DNA of 64,000 nt from Melolontha melolontha. Taxonomy: Eukaryota; Arthropoda; Insecta; Coleoptera; Scarabaeidae. A program made the position numbers and the translations under genes. Below, one piece after another: positions 20,108 through 32,115 of this stretch. The notes beneath the pieces are model-generated. The model saw only the letters and a list, made by a program, of their open reading frames with translations, did no database searches and had not been told where the DNA came from. Within the stretch, counting starts at the first letter, position 1; every line of letters begins with the position of its first letter. The DNA lies in assembly GCA_935421215.2 (NCBI GenBank), contig OW285235.1, positions 28,760,857 through 28,824,856 of the forward strand, read 5' to 3'.

Positions 20108-20130
20108 TAACACAGTTTTGACATATTTAA

Positions 20131-22795
20131 CCCTACGAGGTTCAAGGGTTTTTGGGCGCTAACTGGTACAACTAGATCTGCGCAGACCTACATGGAATTT
20201 GTATGTTAATATATAGGCAGGCGTATCAAAAGTGTATGTAAATGTGTTTAATGGTAGGAAAAATGTGAATTAAACATAAAAACATATCTTTATATATTTT
20301 GGGTAACAATATATCATATTTTATTTATCATAGGTAATCAAATAAATGTTAGGCACGGCATTCAAGGCACGCGTATTTGGTATGAATGTTGTAGACATAC
20401 CGGTTTCTTGCAATACATGCAATGGAACCGAGTTTTTCGCTGCTTTTTATCAGACTTATAGCACAGCGAGCACGATGGTCGAGTTGCAGAGGAAATGGCA
20501 TGAATTGGTTGATCGTCTATCGGTGGGCCTGTCGCTACCTACAAAAAAAAATTGAAATTTTTTTTCATAATTTGAATTGAATATATGTGTAAATGAAATG
20601 CTTACCTCTACATCGAATAATGCCATTGCGTGTTTGACGTGTTGAATACGTCGTACAATGGGATTCGTTGCTCTTTGCTCCATGTGTTGGACCACTAGCT
20701 GTTGTGCCAATTCCATAAGGAAGACACGTCTTCGATCGTTCCTCTTGACATGACCCAATTTGTCATGAATAACAAATGCAGCCAAGCCCGCCACGACCAA
20801 CATGTTATAGAACAGAGCTAACGGCCATCGGTTTGTGCCCCTTTTGCACGTATAACTACCAAGCATCTGATCCATGATGTCGACTCCAGATTTATACTTA
20901 TTATAATCTAAAATTTGAAATGGCTTATGCGATGGCTTTGATGAGTCGACGTCGGGATTGTAATGTTCGGTCGAAATGAAAACCACAACTTTTTTCTTTT
21001 TTGGCACGTATGAGCAAAGCGCAATATTATTATTGTGGTAACCGAATAATGTGCTTAATATATCGCGTTTTGGATCCAACATCTCCATCGGTATACAGGC
21101 TTTGTTCTTGCGCATGGTTCCTACATACGCCAACCTTTTCGTCATCAAAACAACAACCAAATCATAAAAAGAGAAGAAATTATCGGCATATACTGTTCGT
21201 CCAGAACCGGCGTACTTTTCGACCAATTTTAGAACGATGTTCTCGCCTTGATTTACCGCACGCGCTTCATTTGCCTGTTTTCCAACATATATCAATCCCT
21301 TAAGTGGGTATTTAGCTAGTTTTGACGGTATATATTGAGTAAAGCGCGTACGGCCTCGGTACGGGAACAATTGCTCATCAATAGATATCTGGGCACCTGG
21401 AACAAATAAACGCTCTAAATTGCTCATGAGCATATTCCAAACGTCGTCAATAGCGGCTGATTTGCTTTCTAATAGCTGAGCAATTCTAGTGTTGCCGTTG
21501 TCGAATCGAATATATTGTAAAATAGATTTATATCGGTGAGCAGACATCGTCGCCTTATAGATAGGGTTTCCGTTGTTGCCCCACAACTCAAGAGCAGGCT
21601 GACTATTTGACCTGAAAATGCCAGCAAACAAGGTTAAGCCAAAAATGCGTATATTTCATTTTCCGCTACAGGTTTCGTCCATAACCGCGGTGTCTTGTCG
21701 GGATTATTGACACACCATAGACGGCATAGCTCCTGGGCTTTCCGGTTTGTTTCACGTACAATTATACTTACGATGTCAGGTGTTATTAGTGACTTAAATA
21801 TTGAAACCGGGTTTCGCATAATCCCTGGAGCCGGGCCTTCACGACCCATAGTGGCGCAGTTATGATCACGAAGCCTACCTGTACCCGGTGGAGCACTTGA
21901 CCAAATTTTACCATCTTTTGAACGGTATTTGATAACCGAGTTCGCTGAACGGGGCTCCATTTCCATATCGACGAATTCAAGAGCGTCGGTGGCAGCTGTA
22001 GCGCCTTCATAGAAATCTTCTAAATCCTCATCATCGTCATATGTGCGCTCGGTTTCTATAACGATGTCTGCCTCAGCATCAGAAGCCGCATCTTCTAACA
22101 GTGAAACATAATCAGGGTCCGTAATGGCGTCGTCGCCTTCGAATGGATTGAGTTCCCCGGCCTCTTCATCCGCACCAGTCATCCATTTGGCTAACTTGTT
22201 ATCCATTTGATTCCTCTCTTCTCCCGATAAATTTTGATATCTTCTGGTGCAATTCACCACGTCCATTATATCATCATCGATAATAGATGCTGAAGTCATT
22301 TTGCTACATGTAACCAAAGGGAACTAATTGCCAATTTATATTTATTATTATATATATATATTATATATTTATTATTATATATATATATATATATTATATA
22401 TATATATATATATTATATATATTTTGGGGAAAACCCCCAAATAAACTCACTTCAAACTAAAACACTCAGATCTTTACACAACAAACACTGCTGCTGTATT
22501 GGCAAATTGCCTGTCTTCTTTTTAAAATAAAAGCCGTTACACACAATTCGCATTCTCTACCTTAGCATCAAGCTAGGTATGCACAGACCTGCTTGGTATG
22601 TATGAACCATTTCGCTTGTAAACAGGAATAAAACCGAAAATACCCACATAAGTGGTATAATTCCATACTCATTGTGTTCTCCGTGGCCGTTTCTAGGAAG
22701 TCATCGACGGGCTTATCTCTAACACGTAAAACAAAAGAGTTATACACACATTTATATGCAAAAGGTCTGCACAGACCTGGTTGAACCTCGTAGGG
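20131..22795 (-). mobile_element. piggyBac-family element with TTAA duplication
   Basis: The inverted ends CCCTACGAGGTTCAA (20,131) and TTGAACCTCGTAGGG (to 22,795) are flanked by TTAA at 20,127-20,130 and 22,796-22,799, the diagnostic piggyBac signature. Subterminal AGACC/GGTCT words recur at both ends: TCTGCGCAGACC near 20,176, GCACAGACC near 22,579 and GGTCTGCACAGACC near 22,765. They are likely transposase-binding repeats. Confidence 0.92.
20362..22299 (-). pseudogene. piggyBac transposase, one frameshift, one intron
   Basis: The minus strand encodes an acidic N-terminal half (ATG at 22,297-22,299), then the DDD catalytic domain with SIDEQLFPYRG, VYADNFFSFYD and SGVDIMDQM. A short intron (20,539-20,605; donor GTAAG, acceptor TTTGTAG) leads into a last exon at 20,362-20,538. 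That exon carries a Cys-rich finger with CSLCYKSDKK, FHCMYCKKPVC and a terminal His. A stop appears in FLA at 21,634 just before the frame of FAGIF, so a single-base loss near 21,632 breaks the gene. Nothing else looks damaged, so this was recently active or the break is an assembly error. Confidence 0.85.
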
Positions 22796-23919
22796 TTAAA
22801 ACAATTTGGATAGATTCATCATGTCGCCAAGTCCAAAGAACTATTATAAGAAAATCGTTCTTCGAAATATAGATATAATGCATCCGTAATCAATTACCAA
22901 ATGATTTGTTTTCTTTTTCGTTCAGACTCATCATAAATTCAACCTTGCAAATGCCAATGCCGCAACGGTATGATTAAGCTACCGTCTGTACGCGCGCGAA
23001 TAAACATCGGTGCGATCACGTAGCAAAAGACAAGACGAGAAGAAAACCACCGCATGACGGCGACATCAAAAAATAAATTTAACGTAATTTCATGCAATTA
23101 TCATTTCATTTCGAGATGTCGAATATTATCGAAAAATCGTTAACGCGAGTCACAATAAATACGCCGCCTATCTGACTAATATAATACAGTACCAGTTGGT
23201 TAGTTAGTTACATGACTTAGCCCAAGGCATGCCTCACTCTGTTTCTCGGACAAGATAACGTAATTAACCACTAATGGACTAAAAATGACGAGTACCATCG
23301 CAATAACAAATTGTCTTGTTTTTGCTTATGGTACGATCCGCCGACTGATTGTGATTGCCACCACTATTGCTACTGGAAAGTCGTCTTCTGTTTGCTACTG
23401 CTGTTACGTTGATCTTTTTTTGCGTGAATAATGATCAAAAACTGCATCATTTAGCGATAATAACATGTTGTTGGTAGTCTTCTTGCGCACGGTCGTTGTT
23501 AGAAAATAATGATTGAGTACAATAATATTCATTAGGTTTTAGATATTGTAACGAGATAAGTTAGTTGTTGGTTATACAGAATTATCAATATAAAAAGGAG
23601 TTATCGATTATGACTACTTAACATTAATGGCAAAAACTAAGTAAATAAAATTTCTCTTAATGTTTTAATATTGCTAATTATTAACATTGCAAAAGATATA
23701 ACAAATTAATATATGAAAAAAACTATTTTCACTGCAGTTTTGTCAATACCAATTTTTAATAATAACAATAATAATAATAATAATAAATGGACCAATTTAT
23801 CTGAGCAAACGACGTATACAACTAAAGCAAAAGAATTAACACAAATAATACCGAAAACACATAACTGAAATGCCCAGGTATTGACACATCCGAAACTATT
23901 GATATAAATAACTGGGCGG
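22796..23919. other. non-coding, moderately mixed composition
   Basis: No gene recognised. CpG-rich words occur near 22,976-23,060. An ATA/AAT microsatellite lies at about 23,758-23,790. Confidence 0.4.
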
Positions 23920-25778
23920 ATGTCAGTTGGGCCAGACGTCAGGTAGACGGACTTATCTATAGTTCAGTTGGGCCGGTCATTAGTGAGGTGAGGGATTATC
24001 ACCAAGGGAGAGGATTAAGATTTTATATTGAATGTTATATACCTAATTACCTTATTTTTGTTTGTTTAAGGAAAACACAAAACATCATAATATCAATTTA
24101 ATGTTAAGAAAAAGAAACCAAATATTTATTTACAATTTTATTCTGAAACAAATTAACATACTTATATATACGCATATCATACAGGTAAATAATTAAAACA
24201 AACAGATTTTACAAACGTAAAACGACTTATTCTACCATGCATGTAATCACAAATTTTATTATTAATGTGCTCTACTTTATTACGAGTGTCTTTCCTCATT
24301 TTCTTTGTATATATATTAGCAGTTCTTATTTTGATATAGATTTCAGTTTGGTATGATAATAAAACTTGTGTAAAGAAAAAAATATTGGGATGAGTATTAT
24401 AAAAGTGACCATTAAACTTTGCATGAAATGATTCACAGTTATTTGTGGTTCTATATAAATAATTTGAATTAGAAGCCCATGCACTTAGAGGAAATGTTGC
24501 AGTTTCTGAAATATAGTTTTCAAATAAATAATTTCTAAATTCTATGATTCTAGAATCATTGTCTGGAATTAAGTAATATAATTCTTCATTAAAAAAATCA
24601 ACAACTTGTTGAGTATCTAGAAATTGTATGCCAAAATACAATTTTAAATATTTTCCTACAACAGAATTATTGTCTTTATATTCTTTACATTTCCTATACC
24701 AACTCTGGCATAAGTGAAACCTGCAGCCTACAATGATTACATTATTCCAAACAGCAACACAAGCTTTATGAATTGCACTTTCAAAATCTACCACTATTTT
24801 GTTGGGTTCAAGAATCAGACCGAATTGAGTGCACTTTTCTTTTAATTCTAACAGAAAATTATAATAGGTTGCTTGATTTTTATTTGGGAGTAACGCAAAT
24901 ACCAATGGAATATAATGTCCATTCTTAAAACCGTGCAGAGTAAACATCTGATAAAAAATTTGGTACAATATTTAAACGTTCCATCAACATAGATAGTGTC
25001 AACTTGACATAAAAAGTTTAAATTTGTAAAACAAGAGAAAATAATAATTTCTTTATTTTTATTCACATTCAGTAAAAATTTTTCTTGTTCATCAGTTTTC
25101 AGTTCTAATTCAGATAAGTAGTTTATAACTTCTTCTCGATTTTTCGGAATTGTGGGTTGACTTTTCCGGCGAGCAATATAAATGTTTCGTCGAATGCAAC
25201 TGATATCTTGGGTGAAGACTTCAGAATTACATGAGTGGCTTCTTAGTTCACAATTAATTATTTTGGCAGGTTTTTCAGAAATATCGTCGCAAGCTTTCCT
25301 TTTTGCGGCATTGCTAATTATTTGTCTAGCTAAATTTTGCACAGCACCGTAAGAATGAGTTTCTTTCACTTCAAGCACTTCAGTTTTATTATGCACAGAA
25401 GTATATATTCGAGCTAAACATTTGCGATTACAGCACTTCCAACGAATTTTTCCGCATTTCGTTTCGTTGGCCTTTGAAAATTTGTAGCCGCCAACAACTA
25501 ATAATTCGTGTCCTTTTTCACTCAACATTAACTCCGCACTTTGATCCATATTAACTGTTACAAATAACTCAGCACTTTGATCCATGTTAACTGTTAAAAA
25601 GCTTTGGTTGCTTTGATGAAAAATAATTTGCAAATGTTTGTTTATTAAATGTTCTAATAGGTAGGCGTATCCCTAAAGTCTTAAAGGATTAAAAGTCTCC
25701 GGCCCAACTGAACGGTCATCTTAATCCCCCCTCTGACCATCTAATACAATGATAATTGCTTTCTGGCCCAACTGACAC
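23920..25778 (-). mobile_element. MULE 1 (Mutator-like) with inverted ends
   Basis: GTCAGTTGGGCCAGA (23,922-23,936) and GTTCAGTTGGGCCGG (23,962-23,976) return inverted at 25,762-25,776 and 25,699-25,713, together with matching GGATTAAGAT words. The pair encloses one FLYWCH/MULE transposase. I could not find a convincing 9 bp target duplication. Confidence 0.75.
24177..25585 (-). pseudogene. FLYWCH-MULE transposase with one frameshift
   Basis: The N-terminal FLYWCH zinc finger reads KGHELLVVGGYKFSKA, KIRWKCCNRKCLARIY and an ETHSY His pair. It is followed by the MULE catalytic core: DGTFKYCTKFF (first Asp), KIVVDFESAIH (second Asp), GCRFHLCQSW and TTNNCESFHAKFN (Glu). The frame shifts by one at a run of six T near 24,965, just after the first catalytic motif; otherwise it is open to 24,177. 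The first ATG is at 25,583-25,585, with a second in-frame copy of the same peptide: VNMDQSAEL occurs twice, a 36-base tandem duplication. Confidence 0.85.
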
Positions 25779-25859
25779 ACGTTCAAATAACTTACTACAC
25801 ACAAGTATAGCAAACGCCAATTAAGTTGGCGCGAGGAGGGGTAAGTTCGTAGGGCATAT

Positions 25860-27816
25860 CTGAATTGCGCTAAGAATTTTTATAGGTACAATTGTAATTA
25901 AGGCAGGTATATAATGTGGCTGAACTGCGGTCAACACATTTTCTCTTAATCCTCTCATTTGTTATCCTTAATCCTCAAATTGCAATGTCATTTGTAATGT
26001 AATTTACATACAATTTAACAAAGTACATTTTAATTTGTTTTCTTATATTAGTTTAGTTTATTTGGAAGTTTCTTAGGGTTAACATGGATCTAAAATATAT
26101 GTTGAGCGAACGTGGCAAACATTTATTAATTCACGATAATTATAAGTTTAGAAAATATCGTGACAATAAGTTAGAAGAAATAGTTTGGTGTTCTACTAAT
26201 AAAAAGTGTTGTGCTAAAGTGTATACATTTAACTCAGTATTTTCGCGAAAATGTGGTACTCATAATCATAGTGTAAATGAAGAAATTCTGATACGCCAAA
26301 TAGTAAATAATTCTGTTAAAAGAAAAGCTGTAGATGATTTATCAGCAAGGCCATCCAAATTAATTCATGAAGAAATAAATAATCAGAAAGATTGTCTGAA
26401 TTACTTGTCTTCAAAAGATGTACGTTATATTCAGAAGAATATAAATCATACCCGCTTGAAGATGACGCCAAAATTACCAAAGTCAACAAACGATGTTCAA
26501 GAGTTTTTGAATAATTGTGTAATTGCTACTTTAAAAAATGAATATTTCCTGTTTATTAATGACACCGCCTCAAACACAGTTGTGTTTACATGTGCCTAAA
26601 ATATTAAATTTATGTGTCAATAAGAAACATTATTTATGGACGGTACTTTCAATTACTGCACGAAATTCTTTTTGCAACTCTTTACTATACATGCTTTAGC
26701 GAACAATATTTACATACGCGTTGCCTTTTGCCTATTAAAAGATAAAAAAAAATCCACATATAAAAACCTATTCGAATTATTAAAGAAGAAATGCGACAAT
26801 GTAGGGCATATTTTGAATCCTTGAAAGATTGTGATTGATTTCGAGATAAGTATACACTCTAGCCTTACCGAAGTCTTCCCTGGCGCAATCATTATTGGGT
26901 GTAGATTTCATCTTGCGCAATCCTGGTGGAGGAAAATACAAAGCTTTGGACTTTGTACAGAATATAAGAATATGAACTCTGAAATTGGAATGTGGTCAAG
27001 GCATTTATTTGGTTTAACTTTTCTTTCGTCGGAAGAAGTAAGTGAATCTTTCGTGTTTGACTTCATGAGTGAAAAACCTATAGATGAGAGAGTTGACAGA
27101 TTTGTCGATTATCTTATAGATTCCTACATTGATGAAAATGCCCTATTTCCGCCAAATATATGGGCTGCTAATACAGCTAGCATTTACAGAACAACGAACG
27201 CTTGCGAGTCGTTCCATACAAAATTTAGAGCTTGTTGTCCTTCGCCTCATCCAAATATTCAAGTTTTTTTAGAAACTTTAAAAAATATTCTGACAGATTC
27301 ATATATAAAAATGAATTCTGTTAATATAAATGAAAAGCGCAGTATTTCGAAAAAAGTTTTAGAAAAACAAGCATTTATTAATTAGAAAATTGTGCAGTTG
27401 ACAAATTACGATATTTCCAGATATAATTTTGTAAAGTGTGTTAGCTATAAATTTAACAGTACTGTTTTGTTGCATTGATACCAATGTAAATGATTTTGAT
27501 TGTATATTTTTTTAAGTGACGTATTTTAGTTTAATAAAGTCATATAAATTTGAATAAATTGTTTTATTTCAATAAAATGTACATTAGAAAATTGTAATTT
27601 TGTAAATGATTTTGATTGTATAATTTTTTTTAAATAACTTGTATTCTAGTTTAACAAAGTCCATATAAATTTGAATAAATTCTTTTATTTGAATAAAGTA
27701 TACATTAGCTAATAAAAGATTTTTACCGCAGTTCGGTACTCGTTATTTAAAGCCCAGGTAAACAGAAAAATTTTTACCGCAGTTCGGTCGCCCCTTAAAA
27801 TTTTAGCGCAGTTCGG
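25860..27816 (+). mobile_element. MULE 2 with its own inverted ends
   Basis: CTGAATTGCGCTAAGAATTT at 25,860 matches in reverse the AAATTTTAGCGCAGTTCGG at 27,797-27,816, and GAACTGCGGT words recur inside both ends. The ends differ from those of MULE 1, and the element points the opposite way. Confidence 0.65.
26084..27480 (+). pseudogene. second, older FLYWCH-MULE transposase
   Basis: Starts at ATG 26,084 with a FLYWCH finger (KHLLIHDNYKFRKY, CCAKVYTF, THNHS). It then breaks at 26,597 and recovers to show DGTFNYCTKFF, KIVIDFEISIHS after a stop at 26,822, GCRFHLAQSWW and TTNACESFHTKF. These are all MULE landmarks, related to but well diverged from MULE 1. At least three stops or shifts show it is inactive. 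Confidence 0.8.
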
Positions 27817-28079
27817 ACGCACCGAGTTCGCACAGGATTAGAAGTAGTGGGGAGATTTGTATTTGGTTTTACATCAAATGTCAGATAATTCTAACCTCTG
27901 AGCGTGTATCACTTTATGATCCCCTAGCAAAGACATTATGTTCCGTCAAACGTCAATGACAATTGTATTCTGACAATTACTTGAGTATTTGGGGTGGACG
28001 TCTTTAAAAACGGCTTCTGCGCACCCCCTCCTCGCGCCAACTTAATTGACGCTTGCTATACCTAGTACAACATATACGA

Positions 28080-28790
28080 TGTGTCCGAGAAAAGAGGGCC
28101 ACTATCGGGATCTCAGAAACCTTAAAAGATACGGATTTGGTTAAATGGCCACCACCACATGCCACCACGTCAAACTTTTCTTCGTTAGAAAACATAATTA
28201 ATAGAAAAAGATTTAAATTATTGCACAAAAAATTAAACATCAAACTAATGTGTCAAAAACCAACACAACTGTCAATCCAAATAAACAGTACCACATTTGC
28301 TTTCCAAAGCTTGCTTTCGTCTTGGTGATAATGGCGTATCATACATTTGGAAATCGCAAAAAAATCGAAAAATGACGAAACCGCAATTAAATGATAAAGT
28401 ATGATAAGTCGTTGAATTCGCAATAAAAAGGGTTTTCAGAATCTAATATAAACATATCAGGGCCGTATTTAAAAAAATTAAGTTTATGATGGTTCCGCAG
28501 AGACGAAATGTTGGATTAAAAAACTAACAACGCTACCTTAAAGAGCACTAAAAGTTGCCGTGGAGAAGTGTCTTTGGTTTTGCTATAAGTCAAATATTAA
28601 CGCCAGGAAAAAAAAAATTGTAAAATCGAAAAATTCTATTTTTTTAAAACTAAAAAAATTTCAGGAAAATCTAAACCCCAATTTCTTAGACCTTTGATTA
28701 CGCAACTTTTCTCCAATTTAACCAAATCTGTATCTCTTAAGGTTTCCGAGATCCCCATAATGGCCCTCTTTATCTCGGACACATCGGACA
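28080..28790. repeat. inverted 70 bp repeat, Tigger-related
   Basis: Plus-strand sequence near 28,082-28,148 (GTCCGAGAAAAGAGGGCC, then ATCTCAGAAACCTTAAAAGA and GGATTTGGTTAAAT) recurs on the minus strand at about 28,722-28,790. The minus copy lies inside a Tigger N-terminal remnant. Confidence 0.65.
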
Positions 28791-29060
28791 CATTGAAGTC
28801 CAGTGGGTTTCCTTTTTTTTGAGCAATCTCCATTCCAAATACTTTTTCCATTTTTTCAAGAATTGGTGCTGCGAGGCGATCTGTCATATTTGCGGAGGTA
28901 GAACAACCTGCAGTAACGGAGAATCTAATTTTCTGTTCTTTTTTTTGTATGGTACGGATTGTAGTTTCATTTAAATTCAAGGTTTTAGCAACATATGATT
29001 ACCTTTTCCTCCTTTTTAAGAGGATCCAAAATGTGATTTTTCTTGTTCTAGTGAGATATT
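28636..29060 (-). pseudogene. Tigger/pogo transposase N-terminal remnant
   Basis: The minus strand reads LKKEEKVI, then LNLNETTIRTIQKKEQKIR and a STSANM linker, then PILEKMEKVFGMEIAQKK. This is the centromere-binding-protein-type helix-turn-helix of Tigger elements. Only the N-terminal part is present; the sequence stops after LRNWGLDFPEIF. Confidence 0.55.
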
Positions 29061-30004
29061 TGTTCTAGTCTTAAGAGGGACTTTTTTATTTATAGTAAGC
29101 ATTATTCAGGACTACAAAAAAGTAATATTTAACGTTTCTTTAAAAAAGTTTCAATAACAACACATACCCAATTTTTTTATCTATTATACAGGCTGTCCGA
29201 AAAGTCCCGCACCATTGAGATTTCACTAATTTTTTCTTAACGTTTTAAGACTGAAAAAATGTTGACCACTGAAGAGCGGGTAGAGATTATTCTTCTCTGT
29301 GGAAGAGAAAGAATCTCTAACAGAGGAGTTGCAAATGAATTTAATAGGAGGTATCCTGAACAAGAGCCAGTATCGCACACAACGGTTGTCAGATTGCTAG
29401 CAAAGTTCAAAGCTACAGGTAATGTAGCTGATGCTACATGAAGTGGCCGTCCGAGCACTTCAGTTCTGGCAAAGGCTATTGCAGGTCCCAAAAAAATCAA
29501 TCCGCCGTATCAGCTTGGAACTGGGCATTCCTCGAAGCACAGTATGGGATATTTTGTCAACAAAGGACAAGTTTCATCCGTATAAATTAGAGTTGATTAG
29601 TCAGAAGACGATTGTGATAGCCGTATGGCAATGTGCTAATGGTTTCTGACAAATTTGGAGGAAGACCCACAGTTTTTGACTAAAATTATCGTTTCGGACG
29701 GAGCTAATCTTTATGTAAATGGAGAGGTGAACCGACATAACCTGCGTTGTTAGTCTGACAGTAATCCTCACTGGTACAACGGCAGTAAGGACCAAGGAAC
29801 TGATCGCATCATAGTCTGGTGTGGCTTGCGGATCATAGGCCCCTTTAACAGTGAAAATTACATGACAATGCTCGGAGATGAACTGCTTCTTGATTTGTAT
29901 TTCCAAGGTTTGGGAAAACCAGAATGGTTCATGCAGGACGGTGCACCCCCACACCATGGTACACAAGTTCGTGATTGGCTGATGAAAATTCCCCCAGTGA
30001 TTAA

Positions 30005-31827
30005 TAGAGCAGACCAATTTCCGTGCGCGCCATGAGCGCCGGTATGGGAGTGTAATTCGTAATATATTATAATATGCGATAGAATAGAGACGGAACATAA
30101 GCTTGTTACCGATATAAGTATAGAAGTAGAGACATTTATTCTATCAGAAATAATTAAATATAAATTTGGTTTTCTGCTATTAAAGTAATATATATAAACA
30201 CACGAAAAATAAGAATAGTACATATTATAGCAGCGTTGTATGTACCTATAAATAAAATGGAAAATGTATGAAATCAGTGATTGTGTGCACGACAGAGGAT
30301 TTAAAAAAAACACTTACCGTTTTAAGCGTCTTCCAAGGATTGACAAACTGGAGAAACTCGATTGTATATTTTCAACATCAGGTGCGTTTCTAAGGTTATT
30401 TCTGAAAAACATGTCCGCCGTGAGGAAAAAATATGTTTATATTCGGAAAACGAGCGTTCTACATCTAGTGATGTTATATTCGCATAATCAAAATACTTTT
30501 TTAAGCAACTTAACGCATCTGTAGACGTGTCCTCACAAATACGTGTTAGGGTGTCAAAATCTGCATTTCTGTCTAAAACACTTTCAAATTTAATTAGAAC
30601 GCTTTCACTTTTTGCGTCTTCTACAGCACACAGTTGTGCGTGAACATCTTTAACGATTTGCAGTGATTCCTCTAACGACAACGACGAATTTTCTAATTTT
30701 ATTTTTGCTTCTTCTAATCCCAAGTAATTCTCACGAATACTTTGTAAATCCATTTTAATCTGGGCATCTTGAAATTTTTTTCTGGCTTGTATTGATACCT
30801 GCACTTTCTTTCGGATTGAATGATAAAACCACGTCCTTAATTTTTTCAAAATCTTCATGATAGTAAAACCTCGCCCGTAACCATGTACCCCAACGTGTCA
30901 GAATCGGCTGTGGTGGCTCAGGGTTATGGGGACACAATTCGTGAAATTTCCGAATACGTTTTGGAGATTTCAGGAATACTGCCTTTGTACTCGATATTAA
31001 AGCATCTACCTCTGGATAACATCTACGAATCTGTTCTGCCACACGGTGTAGAGCATGGAGTTTACAAGTAATATGTAACAAGTTAGGACAATATTTTCTA
31101 ACATTAATACTTGGTCTTTCGAAAGTTTAAATTTTTCCAAAGTATTTAATAGCACCTCTGAATTTTTTTCGGCATTACATTGTTCTAGTCGTCTGGATGC
31201 TAATAAAATTGAAGACGTTGGTTGATGTGGTTCCATATTACGCCCCATCACATTAAATACAGATTGTTTTTTGCTGTCAGTTGTTTCGTCCACACATAAC
31301 CACAGTTTTTTATTTTTCAGTTCGGCTTTGATTTTATTTTCAACCTGTTTACGCACCGGTGGTAAATTCCTTCGTAACGTTGTCGTGCTCGGTAATGTTT
31401 GATTCGCGTATTTATTCCAAAATGAAATAAATGAATCATTACTTAGCAAGGTAAACGGCAGTGTACACACAATCATAGTTACACATAGTTCATGTATAAA
31501 CTGTTGTCGATTAATTTTGTTATTATTGTATTATTGTGCTTCGAACTGCTTACGTGTTCTTTACAATCTGTTTTTGACCAACATATTAGATATGTATTGC
31601 ACACTAAACATCTAATTTTTGAGCTATCGTATATTAAGTCCGGGAAATCCATAATAAACTTATTCACTTCGTCTGACAACGGTCGTGATATTTTATTACG
31701 TATGCTTACACTTACATGCAGTCTAAGCAAGGACCAAACACATATTTAATGCTTTTTATTAGTTCTGATGCAATACAATCATCCTCACATCGGCGCACAT
31801 GGCGCGCACGGAAATTGGTCTGCTCTA
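30005..31827 (-). mobile_element. hAT element with 37 bp TIRs, nested in mariner
   Basis: TAGAGCAGACCAATTTCCGT and the following bases to 30,041 are mirrored at 31,791-31,827 with one mismatch in 37. The flanks GTGATTAA (29,997-30,004) and GTGATTAG (31,828-31,835) are an 8 bp target duplication with one change. The insertion splits the mariner transposase. Confidence 0.9.
30322..31740 (-). pseudogene. hAT transposase, several frameshifts
   Basis: In pieces on the minus strand: a BED-type finger (IRCLVCNTYLICW with CKEHVSSSKH), the first catalytic region LWLCVDETTDSKKQSVFNV, a middle helical part (FYYHEDFEKIK, SLEESLQIVKD) and the C-terminal dimerisation region (LDVERSFSEYKHIFSSRR). At least three frame changes separate these, so it is inactive. 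The terminal repeats remain well preserved. Confidence 0.8.
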
Positions 31828-32115
31828 GTGATTAGTCGTAGAAAACGAGTGAAGTGGGCACCACGATCTCCGTTATATTAGAGACAGCGACCATTTTAAA
31901 AAAGCGCATCTCAACTGTGCGTCCTACAATTACGCCTGAATTAATAGCGAACATTCTCCGGAACGCCGAAGATCGTTTTCAATTATGTTTTACCTTACAC
32001 GGAAGTCGTATTAAACAAATTTTGTGAAATATATTGTAAATAAATATGTTATTAACTTGTATTGTACTTATATTACTTATAATCCCTATGGTGAGGACTT
32101 TTGGGACACGTTGTA

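Larger units (their letters stand above)
25806..28060. repeat. 36 bp inverted repeat enclosing MULE 2
   Basis: TATAGCAAACGCCAATTAAG with TTGGCGCGAGGAGGGG at 25,806-25,841 returns inverted at 28,025-28,060 with two or three changes. The 2.25 kb between them holds the whole of MULE 2. These may be the true outer ends of that element or of an older host element. Confidence 0.7.
29259..32025 (+). pseudogene. mariner DUF4817 transposase, broken and interrupted
   Basis: It begins at ATG 29,259 (MLTTEERVEIILLCGRERIS) and has the helix-turn-helix and an RRISLELGIPRSTVWDIL segment. The catalytic region reads EWFMQDGAPPHHGTQVRDWL (second Asp). The hAT insertion interrupts it at about 30,004. The C-terminal words ITPELIANILRNAEDRFQLC and TLHGSRIKQIL resume at 31,930-32,025. 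Several stops and a deletion around the third Asp make it inactive. Confidence 0.75.
29187..32115 (+). mobile_element. mariner (DUF4817 type) hosting a nested hAT
   Basis: Inverted ends TACAGGCTGTCCGAAAAGTC (left) and TACAACGTGTCCCAAAAGTC (right, inverted) both continue with CACCAT and are bounded by TA. The element contains a broken transposase plus a complete hAT insertion at 30,005-31,827. Confidence 0.8.

Noticed and set aside
25094..25104. CTGATGA word on the minus strand
   Set aside because: Part of the MULE transposase coding sequence with no hammerhead stems around it.
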